Assembly (NCBI GenBank): GCA_017616695.1
Contig: JAFZXN010000030.1
Span: 1-64,000 of the forward strand
Direction of reading: 5' to 3'
DNA from: Clostridia bacterium
Lineage (GTDB): Bacteria > Bacillota > Clostridia > Christensenellales > Borkfalkiaceae
DNA: 64,000 nt
Position numbers and translations under genes: made by a program. The notes under the pieces are model-generated. The model was given only the letters and a program-made list of their open reading frames with translations, had not been told where the DNA came from and did not search any database. Positions 38,066 through 46,419 of this stretch are shown in pieces (positions within the stretch are counted from its first letter, which is position 1; each line of letters opens with the position of its first letter).

Positions 38066-39280
38066 ATGAACGAATTTGATCAAAACATAATGACAATAAG
38101 CGACAATATTTGCAAAAATATTGCATCGATACCCGATGGAGAACGAGGTTTTGTATCGCAAAACATATTAAGTAATTTGCGAAATCTTGTTGAAGCCGTT
38201 GATCAACGTATCTTTAGTGATGTAGAACCCATAGAACTTAATTGTTATACTGATATTGAAAAAGCGATAAAGTACGTTGCATCTCGTGGAAATCTGAAAT
38301 TTTTAAGCAGGTTTCATGATTATTTGCAGGCTTCGGTTTCGCATTATACACCTGATGAGGATAGTTCTATCAGGTTGATGTTGAAATATTATGAATGGTT
38401 GCTCAAAATTCGTGATTACTGCAAGACGGTTTTTTCCTTAGATGTTTTAGGCAATTTAGAGGATTATCCATTACAACAAGATGAATCGTTAAAAGAATAC
38501 TATGACAAAATTGCTTGTAAGTTGAAAACCACAAGATACTATATCTATAGAAATAAATATTCTGCAACTTTAGAAGATGGGACTATTTTTGCAAATGATT
38601 TAGAGGATAGGATTATTTTATGCTTAAACTATGATGGTTTATATGGAATAAATAATATAAATCGTTTTTTGCAAAGCGACAATCCTAATCCTCCAATCAC
38701 ATGGGATTCATGGATATACAAAGTCAATGATCCGATTCTATTTAATGAACATAATCGTTTTTACCCTACCCTTTACAACAATTTAAAAGGCTGGATTCGT
38801 GATATCAAAAAGGATGATTATTCTATAACTTTTACTGTTGAAATAGATATGCCGATCAATGGATTCGGCGCGGCTAACGCAGGTTTTGAGTTGTTAGAAT
38901 GTGATAATCCTGGGCATTCGATTATTAGGTTCACCGTGGGCAAATACGTTGATGACGATAGCAGAGAAAGAAAGCAAGAACAAGTGGTTCCTTTTCAAGT
39001 TGCTTATGCGGTATCAATACATAAAGCTCAAGGACTTGAATACGATTCCGTGAAAATCGTTGTAACAAATGAGATAGAAGAGTTAATCTCTCACAATATT
39101 TTTTATACTGCAATTACTCGCGCAAAGAGAAAATTGAAAATATATTGGCAACCCGAAACGCAACAGAAAATATTGTCTACCATAGAACCAATTTCCAACA
39201 AAAAAGATGCCTATATTATTGAAGCGAAATATGGGTTGAAGATATTGAATATGGTAAAACAAGTAAAAAGGACGATTTAA
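38066..39280 (+). CDS. Degenerate SF1 (UvrD/RecD-like) helicase lacking Walker A
   Basis: 404 residues from the ATG at 38066; an earlier in-frame start at 38006 is possible. The C-terminal third has the UvrD_C_2-type block: VAYAVSIHKAQGLEYDSVKIV, followed by FYTAITRAKRKLKIYW (motifs V-VI of SF1 helicases). The N-terminal about 150 residues are helical and of unknown family. The ATPase core between them, including any GxGKT Walker A and DE box motif, is absent, so an internal deletion of several hundred codons is likely. It is strongly AT-rich compared with the flanks. TAATG joins it to the cyclase-like gene. Probably inactive as a helicase; a non-enzymatic role is possible. Confidence 0.7.
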   Translation: MNEFDQNIMTISDNICKNIASIPDGERGFVSQNILSNLRNLVEAVDQRIFSDVEPIELNCYTDIEKAIKYVASRGNLKFLSRFHDYLQASVSHYTPDEDSSIRLMLKYYEWLLKIRDYCKTVFSLDVLGNLEDYPLQQDESLKEYYDKIACKLKTTRYYIYRNKYSATLEDGTIFANDLEDRIILCLNYDGLYGINNINRFLQSDNPNPPITWDSWIYKVNDPILFNEHNRFYPTLYNNLKGWIRDIKKDDYSITFTVEIDMPINGFGAANAGFELLECDNPGHSIIRFTVGKYVDDDSRERKQEQVVPFQVAYAVSIHKAQGLEYDSVKIVVTNEIEELISHNIFYTAITRAKRKLKIYWQPETQQKILSTIEPISNKKDAYIIEAKYGLKILNMVKQVKRTI

Positions 39281-40326
39281 TGACAGCGCAAATGAATAAA
39301 ACACAAAAATATTATATTGCATATATGGATATCTTGGGATATAAGGAGTATTTGAAAAATAATCCTGACAAAGCTCAAGAGTATTTAAATACAATTCTTG
39401 ATGCTGTTGAAAGAGCAAAAATAAGTGTGTCAAATTTTGAGAGTAAAACTATGCCCATGTATCAAATGGATGGCGGACTTCGGTTAAAGATTTTTTCGGA
39501 CAATATTTTGCTTTGTATGCCGGTTGGTAATGGTAAAGATGAAATTCGCCGTGCCATTGTTTTCTTGATTGCGGTAGCTTCTATTCAAAGAGGAATGGTG
39601 TTGCAGCATGGCTTGATTACACGTGGCGGTATTACTTTGGGTGAACTTTTTATAAATGAAGATATAGTTTTTGGGCAAGGATTAATCGACGCGGTTTCTT
39701 TGGAAGCTAAAGCAGAATATCCGTGTATAATAGTATCTGATGAGTTGCCTAAAAACTTACATAGCCTGTTGAGTGATGTAACAGAACAATACAATAAAAT
39801 AAAAACAATTATCCAAAAGCAAGAGCAGCATGTCGATTTTAGTTCTGAAGAAAAAAAGTATTTGGATGACAATTTGGTAAATGTTGTCAAAGAGGTTTAT
39901 TATTATCGCTCTTTGCAAGAATTGATGTTACATTTTGATAAAGAACCGGTTTTTTTAAATTATTTATTTGACTTATCTTTTACTAATCTTTTGGGAATTG
40001 CGTTTGAAAATTATGTTGCTCAAATTGCAAAAAATGAACCGAAAAAGTTTAAAGATTTGATCGGAACAAACGAAGATTATGCTGCTATATTATTAGCACA
40101 TAAAGACATTGTAATAAACAAAGTGGTGACGTATTGCCATTATCGTGATATTGATAAGTCGAATGCTTTGTTAATTGCGGCAAGGGAGAAAGTGATTCGC
40201 AAATACATTTGGATGCTTAGATTTCATATACATATGTGCGAGAGATTAAATTTTAAGCAAGGCATGTTTGCGTTTCGATTTGGTTGCGATCCAGATGTGT
40301 TGCGTCAAATTGTTGAAATTGTATAG
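39280..40326 (+). CDS. Class III nucleotidyl-cyclase-like protein in AT-rich island
   Basis: 348 residues. The N-terminal half matches the class III adenylate/guanylate cyclase pattern by eye: YIAYMDILGYKEYL (first metal Asp near 18), LKIFSDNILLC (second acidic site, Asp near 72), and RGGITLGELFINEDIVFGQGLIDAVSLEAKAEYPCIIVSDEL, equivalent to the RxGIxxG...G..VN.AaRLe region. Both metal-binding acids are therefore present. The C-terminal 170 residues are mostly helical with no named domain or membrane segment. The start overlaps the stop of the helicase gene, so the pair is coupled. Cyclases in such islands can act in anti-phage signalling (for example Pycsar); no effector gene is recognised here, so that role is speculative. 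Confidence 0.6.
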   Translation: MTAQMNKTQKYYIAYMDILGYKEYLKNNPDKAQEYLNTILDAVERAKISVSNFESKTMPMYQMDGGLRLKIFSDNILLCMPVGNGKDEIRRAIVFLIAVASIQRGMVLQHGLITRGGITLGELFINEDIVFGQGLIDAVSLEAKAEYPCIIVSDELPKNLHSLLSDVTEQYNKIKTIIQKQEQHVDFSSEEKKYLDDNLVNVVKEVYYYRSLQELMLHFDKEPVFLNYLFDLSFTNLLGIAFENYVAQIAKNEPKKFKDLIGTNEDYAAILLAHKDIVINKVVTYCHYRDIDKSNALLIAAREKVIRKYIWMLRFHIHMCERLNFKQGMFAFRFGCDPDVLRQIVEIV

Positions 40327-40332
40327 AATTAA

Positions 40333-40400
40333 AATCGGGTTTCCCGATTGTTCGGCGCGACGGTGGGCGCGCCACGAAATAGCAAGATTGTTGCTATTTC
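40333..40400. repeat. Three consecutive hairpins after the island operon
   Basis: AATCGGG-TTT-CCCGATT (40333-40349), GGCGCG...CGCGCC (40354-40373) and GAAATAGCAA-GATTG-TTGCTATTTC (40376-40400). The first may help terminate the operon, though no T-run follows. Confidence 0.6.
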
Positions 40401-40512
40401 CTTTACCTGCTTAGGCATCGGCGATAGCCAAAAAATGGTGCGTTTTAAAATCGTCAAAAAAATTATATAAATATGACTAAATCTGACAGGTAATATATTG
40501 TAGAATAGGGTT

Positions 40513-40623
40513 ATGGATAAATTAGCATATCATTACAACAAGAAAAAACTTCCTGCAAAGACGGAAAATATCTCTAATTATTTTTTACAACAGCAACGAC
40601 AGAGAGATAAAACGGCTGAATAA
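40513..40623 (+). CDS. Possible 36-residue ORF or gene fragment
   Basis: ATG to TAA giving a Lys/Gln-rich peptide (MDKLAYHYNKKKLPAK...). TAGGG lies seven to nine bases upstream. Codon use is AT-rich, like the island. A shifted frame continues open for a further 40 codons, so it may be a fragment of a decayed mobile-element gene. Nothing identifies its function. Confidence 0.25.
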   Translation: MDKLAYHYNKKKLPAKTENISNYFLQQQRQRDKTAE

Positions 40624-40712
40624 AAAGCAATTAAAGGAAATAGAAACCGCCGAAAATCTTGAAGGAATAAAAGAGAACTCGTCTGAACCTTGTGAGTTCA
40701 AACGAGTTGCTC

Positions 40713-40734
40713 TTGGCGGAGAAAGCGGGATTTG
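40713..40734. repeat. Duplicated 3' end of tRNA-Ser (att-like direct repeat)
   Basis: 22 bases identical to 40982-41003, the 3' terminus of the tRNA-Ser gene including its CCA and part of the T arm. Such copies arise when integrases use a tRNA 3' end as attB. It supports past integration here, although no integrase remains. DNA between the copies (40735-40981) holds nested hairpins near 40764-40816 and 40853-40874, and another T-arm-like scrap (GTTCAAATCCC) near 40920. Confidence 0.7.
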
Positions 40735-40950
40735 CTCCGCTCGGCTTTAACTGACCACTCGTAGAAACTATACAAAATCGATTTTTCGATTTTGATTACA
40801 ACTTCGTTATAGTTTTTGTTACCTCGCTATCACGCCCCTCAGGCAAACGCAACACTGTTGCGTTTGGTCGCCGACCATAGTGTAATATATAGGCTTTTAG
40901 GTCGCCGACTGCCCCTCAGTTCAAATCCCTTTTAAACTATTTTCAACCAA

Positions 40951-40982
40951 AAAACAGGACACCTGATGGTGTCCCGTTTTTT
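40951..40982 (-). terminator. Intrinsic terminator of tRNA-Ser
   Basis: CGGGACACC-ATCA-GGTGTCCTG followed by TTTT on the minus strand, immediately after the tRNA. A T-run on the plus side makes it bidirectional. Confidence 0.85.
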
Positions 40983-41074
40983 TGGCGGAGAAAGCGGGAT
41001 TTGAACCCGCGCTACGATCCACTCGTACTACTCCCTTAGCAGGGGAGCCCCTTCAGCCACTTGGGTACTTCTCC
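40983..41074 (-). tRNA. tRNA-Ser (anticodon GCU)
   Basis: A 92-nt gene including an encoded CCA end. The acceptor arm GGAGAAG pairs with CTTTCTCC across discriminator G. The D arm contains CCAAGTGGCTGAAGG, the anticodon loop is CTGCTAA (GCU, reads AGC/AGU), a long class II variable arm is present, and the T arm is GCGGGTTCAAATCCCGC. The long variable arm is diagnostic of serine. It lies at the right border of the AT-rich island. Confidence 0.97.
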
Positions 41075-41292
41075 GTAACTGAATTATAAACGTATTATTA
41101 AATATGGCAACCCGATAGTTGCTTATTAATAATATCACAATTATTTTTGTTTGTCAAAGTATTTGTGCAATTTTTTCGGTAAAAGTTGAAAAGTTTTACG
41201 ATCGACCGGACGCGATACTTAAAAAATCGGACTATGATATCGGTCGGCGAAAAGGAAAAACGGTTTTAACGTTCTTAGGTTTACGAACGCCG

Positions 41293-41322
41293 CCGACGCA
41301 CGTTGAAAAATGCGTGCGTCGG
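41293..41322. other. Strong 10-bp stem-loop downstream of ychF
   Basis: CCGACGCACG and CGTGCGTCGG flank a 10-base loop. It lies 160 bases after the ychF stop (minus strand). No clear T-run is present on either side, so terminator function is uncertain. The rest of 41075-41483 is otherwise empty apart from a dispersed repeat. Confidence 0.5.
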
Positions 41323-41462
41323 TAAGCGAAAAAAAGTCGTGATCGCCGTATAAATAAATACGGACATAAAGATAAGCGAGGCGTCGGCGGCAAGATAAGG
41401 CGGTTGGCGGCGGGCTTTTTACGTATCTTCGTGCGGCGCAACAAAAGGACGTTAAAAATCAA

Positions 41463-41490
41463 GAAAGTCGCGCTATAGGTCGATTAAACG
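41463..41490 (+). repeat. Dispersed repeat overlapping the ychF 3' end
   Basis: GAAAGTCGCGC followed by TATAGGTCGATTAAACG. It overlaps the last codons and stop of ychF on the opposite strand. Confidence 0.6.
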
Positions 41491-42578
41491 TTAAATCTGA
41501 ACAAAACGACGTCGCCGTCCTGCATAACGTAATCTTTACCTTCGGAACGGACTTTGCCCTTTTCCCTTGCCGCGGCGAGGCTGCCGCATTCGAGAAGAAT
41601 TTTATAATTGACGACTTCGGCACGGATGAATCCGCGTTCGAAATCGGAATGGATCTTTCCTGCGGCTTGCGGGGCTTTGGTGCCGATCTTGATAGTCCAG
41701 GCTCTCGTTTCGGGTTCGCCGGCGGTCAAAAAGCTCATAAGTCCGAGCAGTTTATACGAGGCTTTAACGAGCCTTTTCAGCCCGCTTTCTTTAAGCCCGA
41801 GCGCCTCTAAAAATTCGGCTTGTTCGTCTTCGGGAAGCTCGGATATCTCCTCTTCGGCTTTGGCGCAAATAACGAGCGTTTCGGCGTTTTCGTCAGCCGC
41901 GAACTGTTTGACTTTGGCAACGAGCGGAGAGTTTTCACCCGTTTCGATATCGGCCTCGGCGATATTTGCGGCGTATATCACGGGTTTTGAAGTGAGAAGG
42001 AACAGTCCCTTGACGTATTCCTGTTCGTCCTCCGAAAACTCAAGCGATCTCACGGGTTTTTCCGCGGCGAGACAGTCGTATATCCTTTGGAGCAATTCGG
42101 CTTCGACGTGATACTTTTTATCACCCGTTTTAAACATCGATTTAGCCTTGTCGAGCCGTTTTTCGACGGCCTCGATGTCGGAAAGGATGAGCTCGAGGTT
42201 GATTATGCCTATATCTCTGACGGGATCGACGGTATCTTCGACGTGCGTCACGTTCGCGTCTTCGAAGCAGCGGACGACGTGGACGATGGCGTCGACTTCT
42301 CTTATATGGGAGAGAAACTTGTTTCCGAGCCCTTCCCCGTGCGACGCACCGCGCACGAGCCCTGCGATATCGACGAATTCTATCGTTGCGGGAACGATCT
42401 TTTTGCTGTTATACAATGCGGCGAGCTTGTCAAGACGTTCGTCCGGCACGGCTACGATGCCCACGTTGGGTTCTATCGTGCAAAAAGGAAAGTTTGCCGC
42501 CATTGCACCGGCGTGCGTTATTGCGTTGAATAATGTCGATTTGCCTACGTTAGGTAATCCTACTACGCCTAATTTCAT
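41484..42578 (-). CDS. ychF: Redox-regulated ATPase/GTPase YchF
   Basis: 364 residues, the normal family length. The G1 loop is GLPNVGKSTLFN (7-18). The switch region DIAGLVRGASHGEGLGNKFL is characteristic of YchF/OLA1, and the C-terminal TGS domain is present (GTKAPQAAGKIHSDFERGFIRAEV...). YchF is a conserved ribosome-associated ATPase involved in stress and translation control. GGAG lies about seven bases before the ATG. It is divergent from argS, with promoter boxes almost back to back. Confidence 0.97.
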   Translation of the reverse strand: MKLGVVGLPNVGKSTLFNAITHAGAMAANFPFCTIEPNVGIVAVPDERLDKLAALYNSKKIVPATIEFVDIAGLVRGASHGEGLGNKFLSHIREVDAIVHVVRCFEDANVTHVEDTVDPVRDIGIINLELILSDIEAVEKRLDKAKSMFKTGDKKYHVEAELLQRIYDCLAAEKPVRSLEFSEDEQEYVKGLFLLTSKPVIYAANIAEADIETGENSPLVAKVKQFAADENAETLVICAKAEEEISELPEDEQAEFLEALGLKESGLKRLVKASYKLLGLMSFLTAGEPETRAWTIKIGTKAPQAAGKIHSDFERGFIRAEVVNYKILLECGSLAAAREKGKVRSEGKDYVMQDGDVVLFRFNV

Positions 42579-42704
42579 ATAAAGCTCCGTAAAAATAATG
42601 GTATCGACCGAGCGGCGGACGAGCCCTGTTGCGTGGAAAAAAGGTTTTTCCTTATCGAGGGCGCCGTCGTAAACGACACAAGGTATCGTATAAAGGTCAT
42701 AATA

Positions 42705-42733
42705 ATTATACTACTATTTCGATGAATTATCAA
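42705..42733 (-). promoter_or_regulatory. Sigma-A promoter for ychF
   Basis: On the minus strand, TTGATA (42728-42733), 17 bases, TATAAT (42705-42710). Confidence 0.7.
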
Positions 42734-42741
42734 ACTATTTG

Positions 42742-42770
42742 TTGAAATTTAATCCAATATGTGGTAAAAT
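42742..42770 (+). promoter_or_regulatory. Sigma-A promoter for argS
   Basis: TTGAAA (42742-42747), 17 bases, TAAAAT (42765-42770). Its -35 box is eight bases from that of ychF. No T-box-like leader fits in the about 55-nt 5' leader. Confidence 0.65.
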
Positions 42771-42831
42771 ATCGTTAAATAATCAATGCTGTCGGCGGTT
42801 TTTCGTATCGTAGGCAGAAAGCGGTGCGTAT

Positions 42832-44526
42832 ATGACTGATTACAAACAATACATTGCCGAAAAGATCGTGATAGAAGGCGTTTCGACGGAAGAGATAAAA
42901 AGCTATCTCGAGATCCCGCCTACGCCCGAAGTGGGCGATTACGCCCTGCCTTGTTTCAGGTTTTCACGAGTATTGCGTAAGCCACCCGTTCAGATAGCTC
43001 TTGAATTAAAGGAAAAATTCGTCTGCGACGACGTAGTTTCCGCAGTCGAGGCGGTAAACGGTTATCTTAATTTCAGGCTCGACCGCTTGTCGTTCGCGCT
43101 CGGCGCGGTAAAAAACGTTCTTGCGGCGGGTGAAAATTACGGAAATTCCGACGAGGGCGCGGGTAAGACCGTCTGCATAGATTATTCTTCCATAAATATA
43201 GCAAAGCCTTTTCATATCGGGCATTTATCGACTACGGTCATCGGCGCGGCGCTGTACAGGATATATAAGGCGCTCGGCTACAACGCCGTGGGCATCAACC
43301 ACCTCGGCGACTACGGCACGCAGTTCGGAAAGCTCATTTACGCCGTCAAGCATTGGGGCGATATCGAGACCGTAAGGAAAAAGGGCTTATCGGAGCTTAC
43401 CCGCTTATACGTTTACTACCACGAACAGGCGGAGCTTCACCCCGAAATGGACGACGAGGCCCGCGCGTATTTCAAAGCGATAGAAAATTGCGATAAAGAA
43501 TGCACGGAACTGTTCGAGTTTTTCAAGAGCGTCACGCTCGAGGAAACGCAAAAGATCTACGGGCTGTTGGACGTGACTTTCGATTCGTACGCGGGCGAAA
43601 GCTTTTATAACGACAAGATGGCGCCCGTAGTCGAAGAGCTTGAAAAGGACGGGCTTTTGGTGGAAAGTCAGGGCGCGAAAGTGGTCGATCTTTCAGCTTA
43701 CGATATGCCGCCTTGCATAATACTTCGTTCGGACGGCGCCAGCCTTTACGCCACGCGCGACCTTGCCGCCGCATTGTACCGTAAAAAGACTTACGATTTC
43801 TATAAGTGTCTATACGTCGTGGCCTATCAACAGAACCTTCACTTCAAACAGATATTCAAAGTTCTCGAGCTTATGGGCAAGCCTTGGTATAAGGATATGG
43901 TACACGTTTCGTACGGCATGGTCTCTTTGGAAGACGGCGCCATGAGTACGAGAAAGGGTAAAGTCGTCTTGCTCGCCGACGTTATCGACAAGACCATCGA
44001 AAAGGCGCTCGAAGTCATAAACGCCAAGAACCCCGACCTCGAAAACAAGGAGCAAACCGCAAAAGACGTGGGTACCGGTGCCGTTATCTTCGGCGCGCTC
44101 GCCAACGGAAAGATAAAGGATATAGTCTTCAGTTATGACAAAGTTTTAAACTTCGACGGCGAGACGGGCCCTTATTGCCAATACACCGTGGCGCGCTGCA
44201 ACAGCGTCATTTCAAAGGGCGAAGGCGTCGTTGACGAAGGCGCGGGTACGGTAAAGGAAATATCTCCCGAAGAATTCAACCTTGCCGTTTTGTTGGCGGA
44301 TCTTCCGCACGTTATAAAGGAAGCCGCCGAAAAGTACGAGCCGTCTTTCGTTACCCGTTACGCGGTGGACGTAGCCAAAGCTTTCAATAAATTCTACTTC
44401 GGGTATAAGATTGTTTCAGAAGACGCCGCCGTGACGAAGTTCAGGCTAGATCTTACGAAAGCGACGAGGATATGTTTGAAAAAGTCGTTGTCGCTACTTG
44501 GGATAAAAACGCCCGAAAGAATGTAA
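42832..44526 (+). CDS. argS: Arginyl-tRNA synthetase
   Basis: A 564-residue class I synthetase charging tRNA-Arg. It has an N-terminal additional domain typical of ArgRS (about 1-110), catalytic HIGH (128-131) in KPFHIGH, a KMSK-equivalent SxRKGKV (MSTRKGKV), and a C-terminal DALR helical anticodon-binding domain (about 450-564, including VARCNSVISKG and the final LLGIKTPERM). Length and motifs are complete. The ribosome site is weak. The stop codon directly abuts a dispersed repeat. Confidence 0.97.
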   Translation: MTDYKQYIAEKIVIEGVSTEEIKSYLEIPPTPEVGDYALPCFRFSRVLRKPPVQIALELKEKFVCDDVVSAVEAVNGYLNFRLDRLSFALGAVKNVLAAGENYGNSDEGAGKTVCIDYSSINIAKPFHIGHLSTTVIGAALYRIYKALGYNAVGINHLGDYGTQFGKLIYAVKHWGDIETVRKKGLSELTRLYVYYHEQAELHPEMDDEARAYFKAIENCDKECTELFEFFKSVTLEETQKIYGLLDVTFDSYAGESFYNDKMAPVVEELEKDGLLVESQGAKVVDLSAYDMPPCIILRSDGASLYATRDLAAALYRKKTYDFYKCLYVVAYQQNLHFKQIFKVLELMGKPWYKDMVHVSYGMVSLEDGAMSTRKGKVVLLADVIDKTIEKALEVINAKNPDLENKEQTAKDVGTGAVIFGALANGKIKDIVFSYDKVLNFDGETGPYCQYTVARCNSVISKGEGVVDEGAGTVKEISPEEFNLAVLLADLPHVIKEAAEKYEPSFVTRYAVDVAKAFNKFYFGYKIVSEDAAVTKFRLDLTKATRICLKKSLSLLGIKTPERM

Positions 44527-44551
44527 AAGTCGGCCTATAAGTCGATTATCG
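44525..44551 (+). repeat. Dispersed repeat, full-length form, after argS
   Basis: AAAAGTCGGCC followed by TATAAGTCGATTATCG, beginning in the argS stop codon. Confidence 0.8.
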
Positions 44552-44575
44552 ATATGTTTTTAGGGTTTAATTATT

Positions 44576-44603
44576 TTGAACGTTGTTTTTAAATTAATAT
44601 AAA
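44576..44603 (+). promoter_or_regulatory. Probable promoter for mscL
   Basis: TTGAAC (44576-44581), 16 bases, TATAAA (44598-44603), 20 bases before the AAGGAGA ribosome site. Confidence 0.5.
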
Positions 44604-44624
44604 CTAACGTTAAGGAGAGATTTT

Positions 44625-45173
44625 ATGAAGAAATTTGCAAAAGAATTCAAAGAATTCATTAACCGCGGAAACGTTATGGATCTTGCCGTAGGCATGATCA
44701 TCGGCGCCGCATTCACCGCCATTATCACGGCTGTGGTCAACGGCTTGTTAAAACCGCTCATCAACCTGATACCTATCAGCGAAACGGGTTTGCAGACCGT
44801 ATTGCGTCCTGCCGTAGTCGACGACGCCGGCAACGTGCTTACCGAGGCTCTCATTCTCGATTGGGGCGCTGTCATTTCCGCGATAATAACCTTCCTTTTG
44901 ACGGCTCTCGTGCTTTTCATCATTATAAAAGCTTTCAACAGCTTTAAGAAAAAAGCCGATCTCAACGCCAACATGAAGGCCAAATGCGAGGCCAAGATGA
45001 AAGCCGGCGAAGAACTCAGCAACGCCGAAAAGAAGTGGGTGGAACTTATGAAGAAGAAAAACCCCGAAATGGTACCCGTTCTTCCCGAACCCGCACCGGC
45101 ACCCGCTCCCGCCGAGCCGACCGCAACCGAAAAACTGCTTGCCGATATACTTGCCGAACTTAAAGCAAAATAA
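44625..45173 (+). CDS. mscL: Large-conductance mechanosensitive channel MscL
   Basis: 182 residues. The N-terminal amphipathic segment FAKEFKEFINRGNVMDLAVGMIIGAAFTAIITAVV is diagnostic for MscL and forms TM1; TM2 is near 85-105. It opens under high membrane tension to release solutes on osmotic downshock. Members are usually 120-150 residues. Here the C-terminus is extended by a charged helix and a Pro/Ala linker (PAPAPAPAEP) ending in a second short helix. AAGGAGA precedes the ATG. An MscS-type gene follows 32 bases downstream, so the two osmotic valves are probably co-expressed. Confidence 0.95.
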   Translation: MKKFAKEFKEFINRGNVMDLAVGMIIGAAFTAIITAVVNGLLKPLINLIPISETGLQTVLRPAVVDDAGNVLTEALILDWGAVISAIITFLLTALVLFIIIKAFNSFKKKADLNANMKAKCEAKMKAGEELSNAEKKWVELMKKKNPEMVPVLPEPAPAPAPAEPTATEKLLADILAELKAK

Positions 45174-45205
45174 GACGCATTTACCCGATAATTTTAGTGA
45201 TCGAT

Positions 45206-46042
45206 ATGGAATATTTGCAACAATTCTGGAACGGACTGGTAACGTGGTTTATAGATAACCGCGGCTGGGTGGAAGTTTTAAAGGTCGTTTTGTTTGCCGT
45301 TTTGGGGCTTATTGCCGTCAAGGTGGCGCTCCGCATAATGAGAAAGGCAAACGAAAAGAAGGCGATCTCAAAAAAGTCCTCCAAGCTTGCAAGAAGTTTT
45401 TTATATAACACTTTACGAGTCGTACTGTATTTTCTGTATTTTATAATGTTGTTCGGCCTGTTGGGGCTCGAACTGTCCAATCTCGTAACGATAATCTCGG
45501 CTTTGGGATTGGCGCTTTCTCTTGCAATGCAAAAGGTGGCGTCCAACTTTGCCAGCGGCATGATACTGGTCGCCAACAGGTCGTTTGAAGAGGGCGATTA
45601 CATTTCGGGCGCCGGAGCGGAAGGCACGGTAGTCGATATCGCCATTTTCTCGACCAAACTCTTAACGCCCGACAATAAGATCGCCGTAGTTCCCAACGCC
45701 TCTTTGGCGGACAATACCGTCACCAATTTTTCGGCGAAAGAGACGAGAAGAGTCGATCTTAACTTCTCCGTCGCTTACGGTACCGAGGTCGAGCTGGTAA
45801 GGAAAACGCTGGAGGAGATACTCGACGCTCACGAGCTTATCCGCCACGACGACGGATACAGTATAAGGCTTAAAGAGCACGGCGAAAGCGCCATAAAGTT
45901 CGTTTGCCGTTTTTGGGTGAATCGCGCGGATTATTGGACTTGCTATTTCGACGTTACCGAGCAGGCTTACAAGCGTTTCGGCGAGGTCGGCATAGTCATA
46001 CCGTACAACAAACTCGACGTCAACCTCATTTCCAAGCAGTAA
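45206..46042 (+). CDS. Small-conductance mechanosensitive channel (MscS family)
   Basis: 278 residues from ATG 45206; a GTG at 45197 is an alternative. Transmembrane helices lie near 18-40 and 65-85. The pore helix ALGLALSLAMQKVASNFASGMILV is followed by the MscS beta domain (RSFEEGDYISGAG, TVVDIAIFSTKLLTPDNKIAVVPNASL) and the alpha/beta C-terminal domain, giving a minimal MscS layout. It gates ions or osmolytes on membrane tension. Its partner is mscL immediately upstream. Confidence 0.93.
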   Translation: MEYLQQFWNGLVTWFIDNRGWVEVLKVVLFAVLGLIAVKVALRIMRKANEKKAISKKSSKLARSFLYNTLRVVLYFLYFIMLFGLLGLELSNLVTIISALGLALSLAMQKVASNFASGMILVANRSFEEGDYISGAGAEGTVVDIAIFSTKLLTPDNKIAVVPNASLADNTVTNFSAKETRRVDLNFSVAYGTEVELVRKTLEEILDAHELIRHDDGYSIRLKEHGESAIKFVCRFWVNRADYWTCYFDVTEQAYKRFGEVGIVIPYNKLDVNLISKQ

Positions 46043-46090
46043 GCTTATCGTTTCGTCGACGTACTTTAATTGCATTGATATGCTTTTTTC

Positions 46091-46133
46091 GGGGCTTTCC
46101 GTATGCTTTTTGCACGGGAAGCTCCGTTTTTTA
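46091..46133 (+). terminator. Intrinsic terminator after MscS gene
   Basis: GGGGCTTTCCGTATGC pairs with GCACGGGAAGCTCC around a TTTTT loop, followed by GTTTTTTAT. Nothing else is evident between here and 46419. Confidence 0.8.
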
Positions 46134-46419
46134 TGCCAAAATATATCGGTGTGGCGGCCTGTTCTTTTTGAATCGCCGTCTGTTTGCAGGGAACTTTTTT
46201 CGCATAAAACGATAAAAAAGTTTCCCAAAACCGATTTGATAAAGCTTTACGTTTACCAAAACGTTTGTAATCGGGTCGTTGTTTTCGCGTTCTATGCTAT
46301 AAAAAAATTTTAAATTATTTTTTAATAAGTGCCCTAAGATGTCAACTATTATGTGTTATCATTGCCTTGTAAAACCGAAAACGTTCAAAAAATGTCGGCA
46401 AAAAGGGAAGGATAAACAA

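Noticed and set aside
39280..40326. Named Pycsar system
   Set aside because: Only the cyclase-like half is seen; no TIR, transmembrane or other cyclic-nucleotide-binding effector is adjacent, so the name is not justified.
40713..40760. Second tRNA-Ser gene
   Set aside because: Only the 3' arm is present; no anticodon or D arm follows.
41119..41325. 68-codon ORF between tRNA-Ser and ychF
   Set aside because: No ribosome site; it ends in a stem-loop and its composition is like intergenic DNA.
46080..46313. 77-codon ORF after the MscS gene
   Set aside because: Starts within the terminator of the MscS gene and shows no domain or ribosome site.
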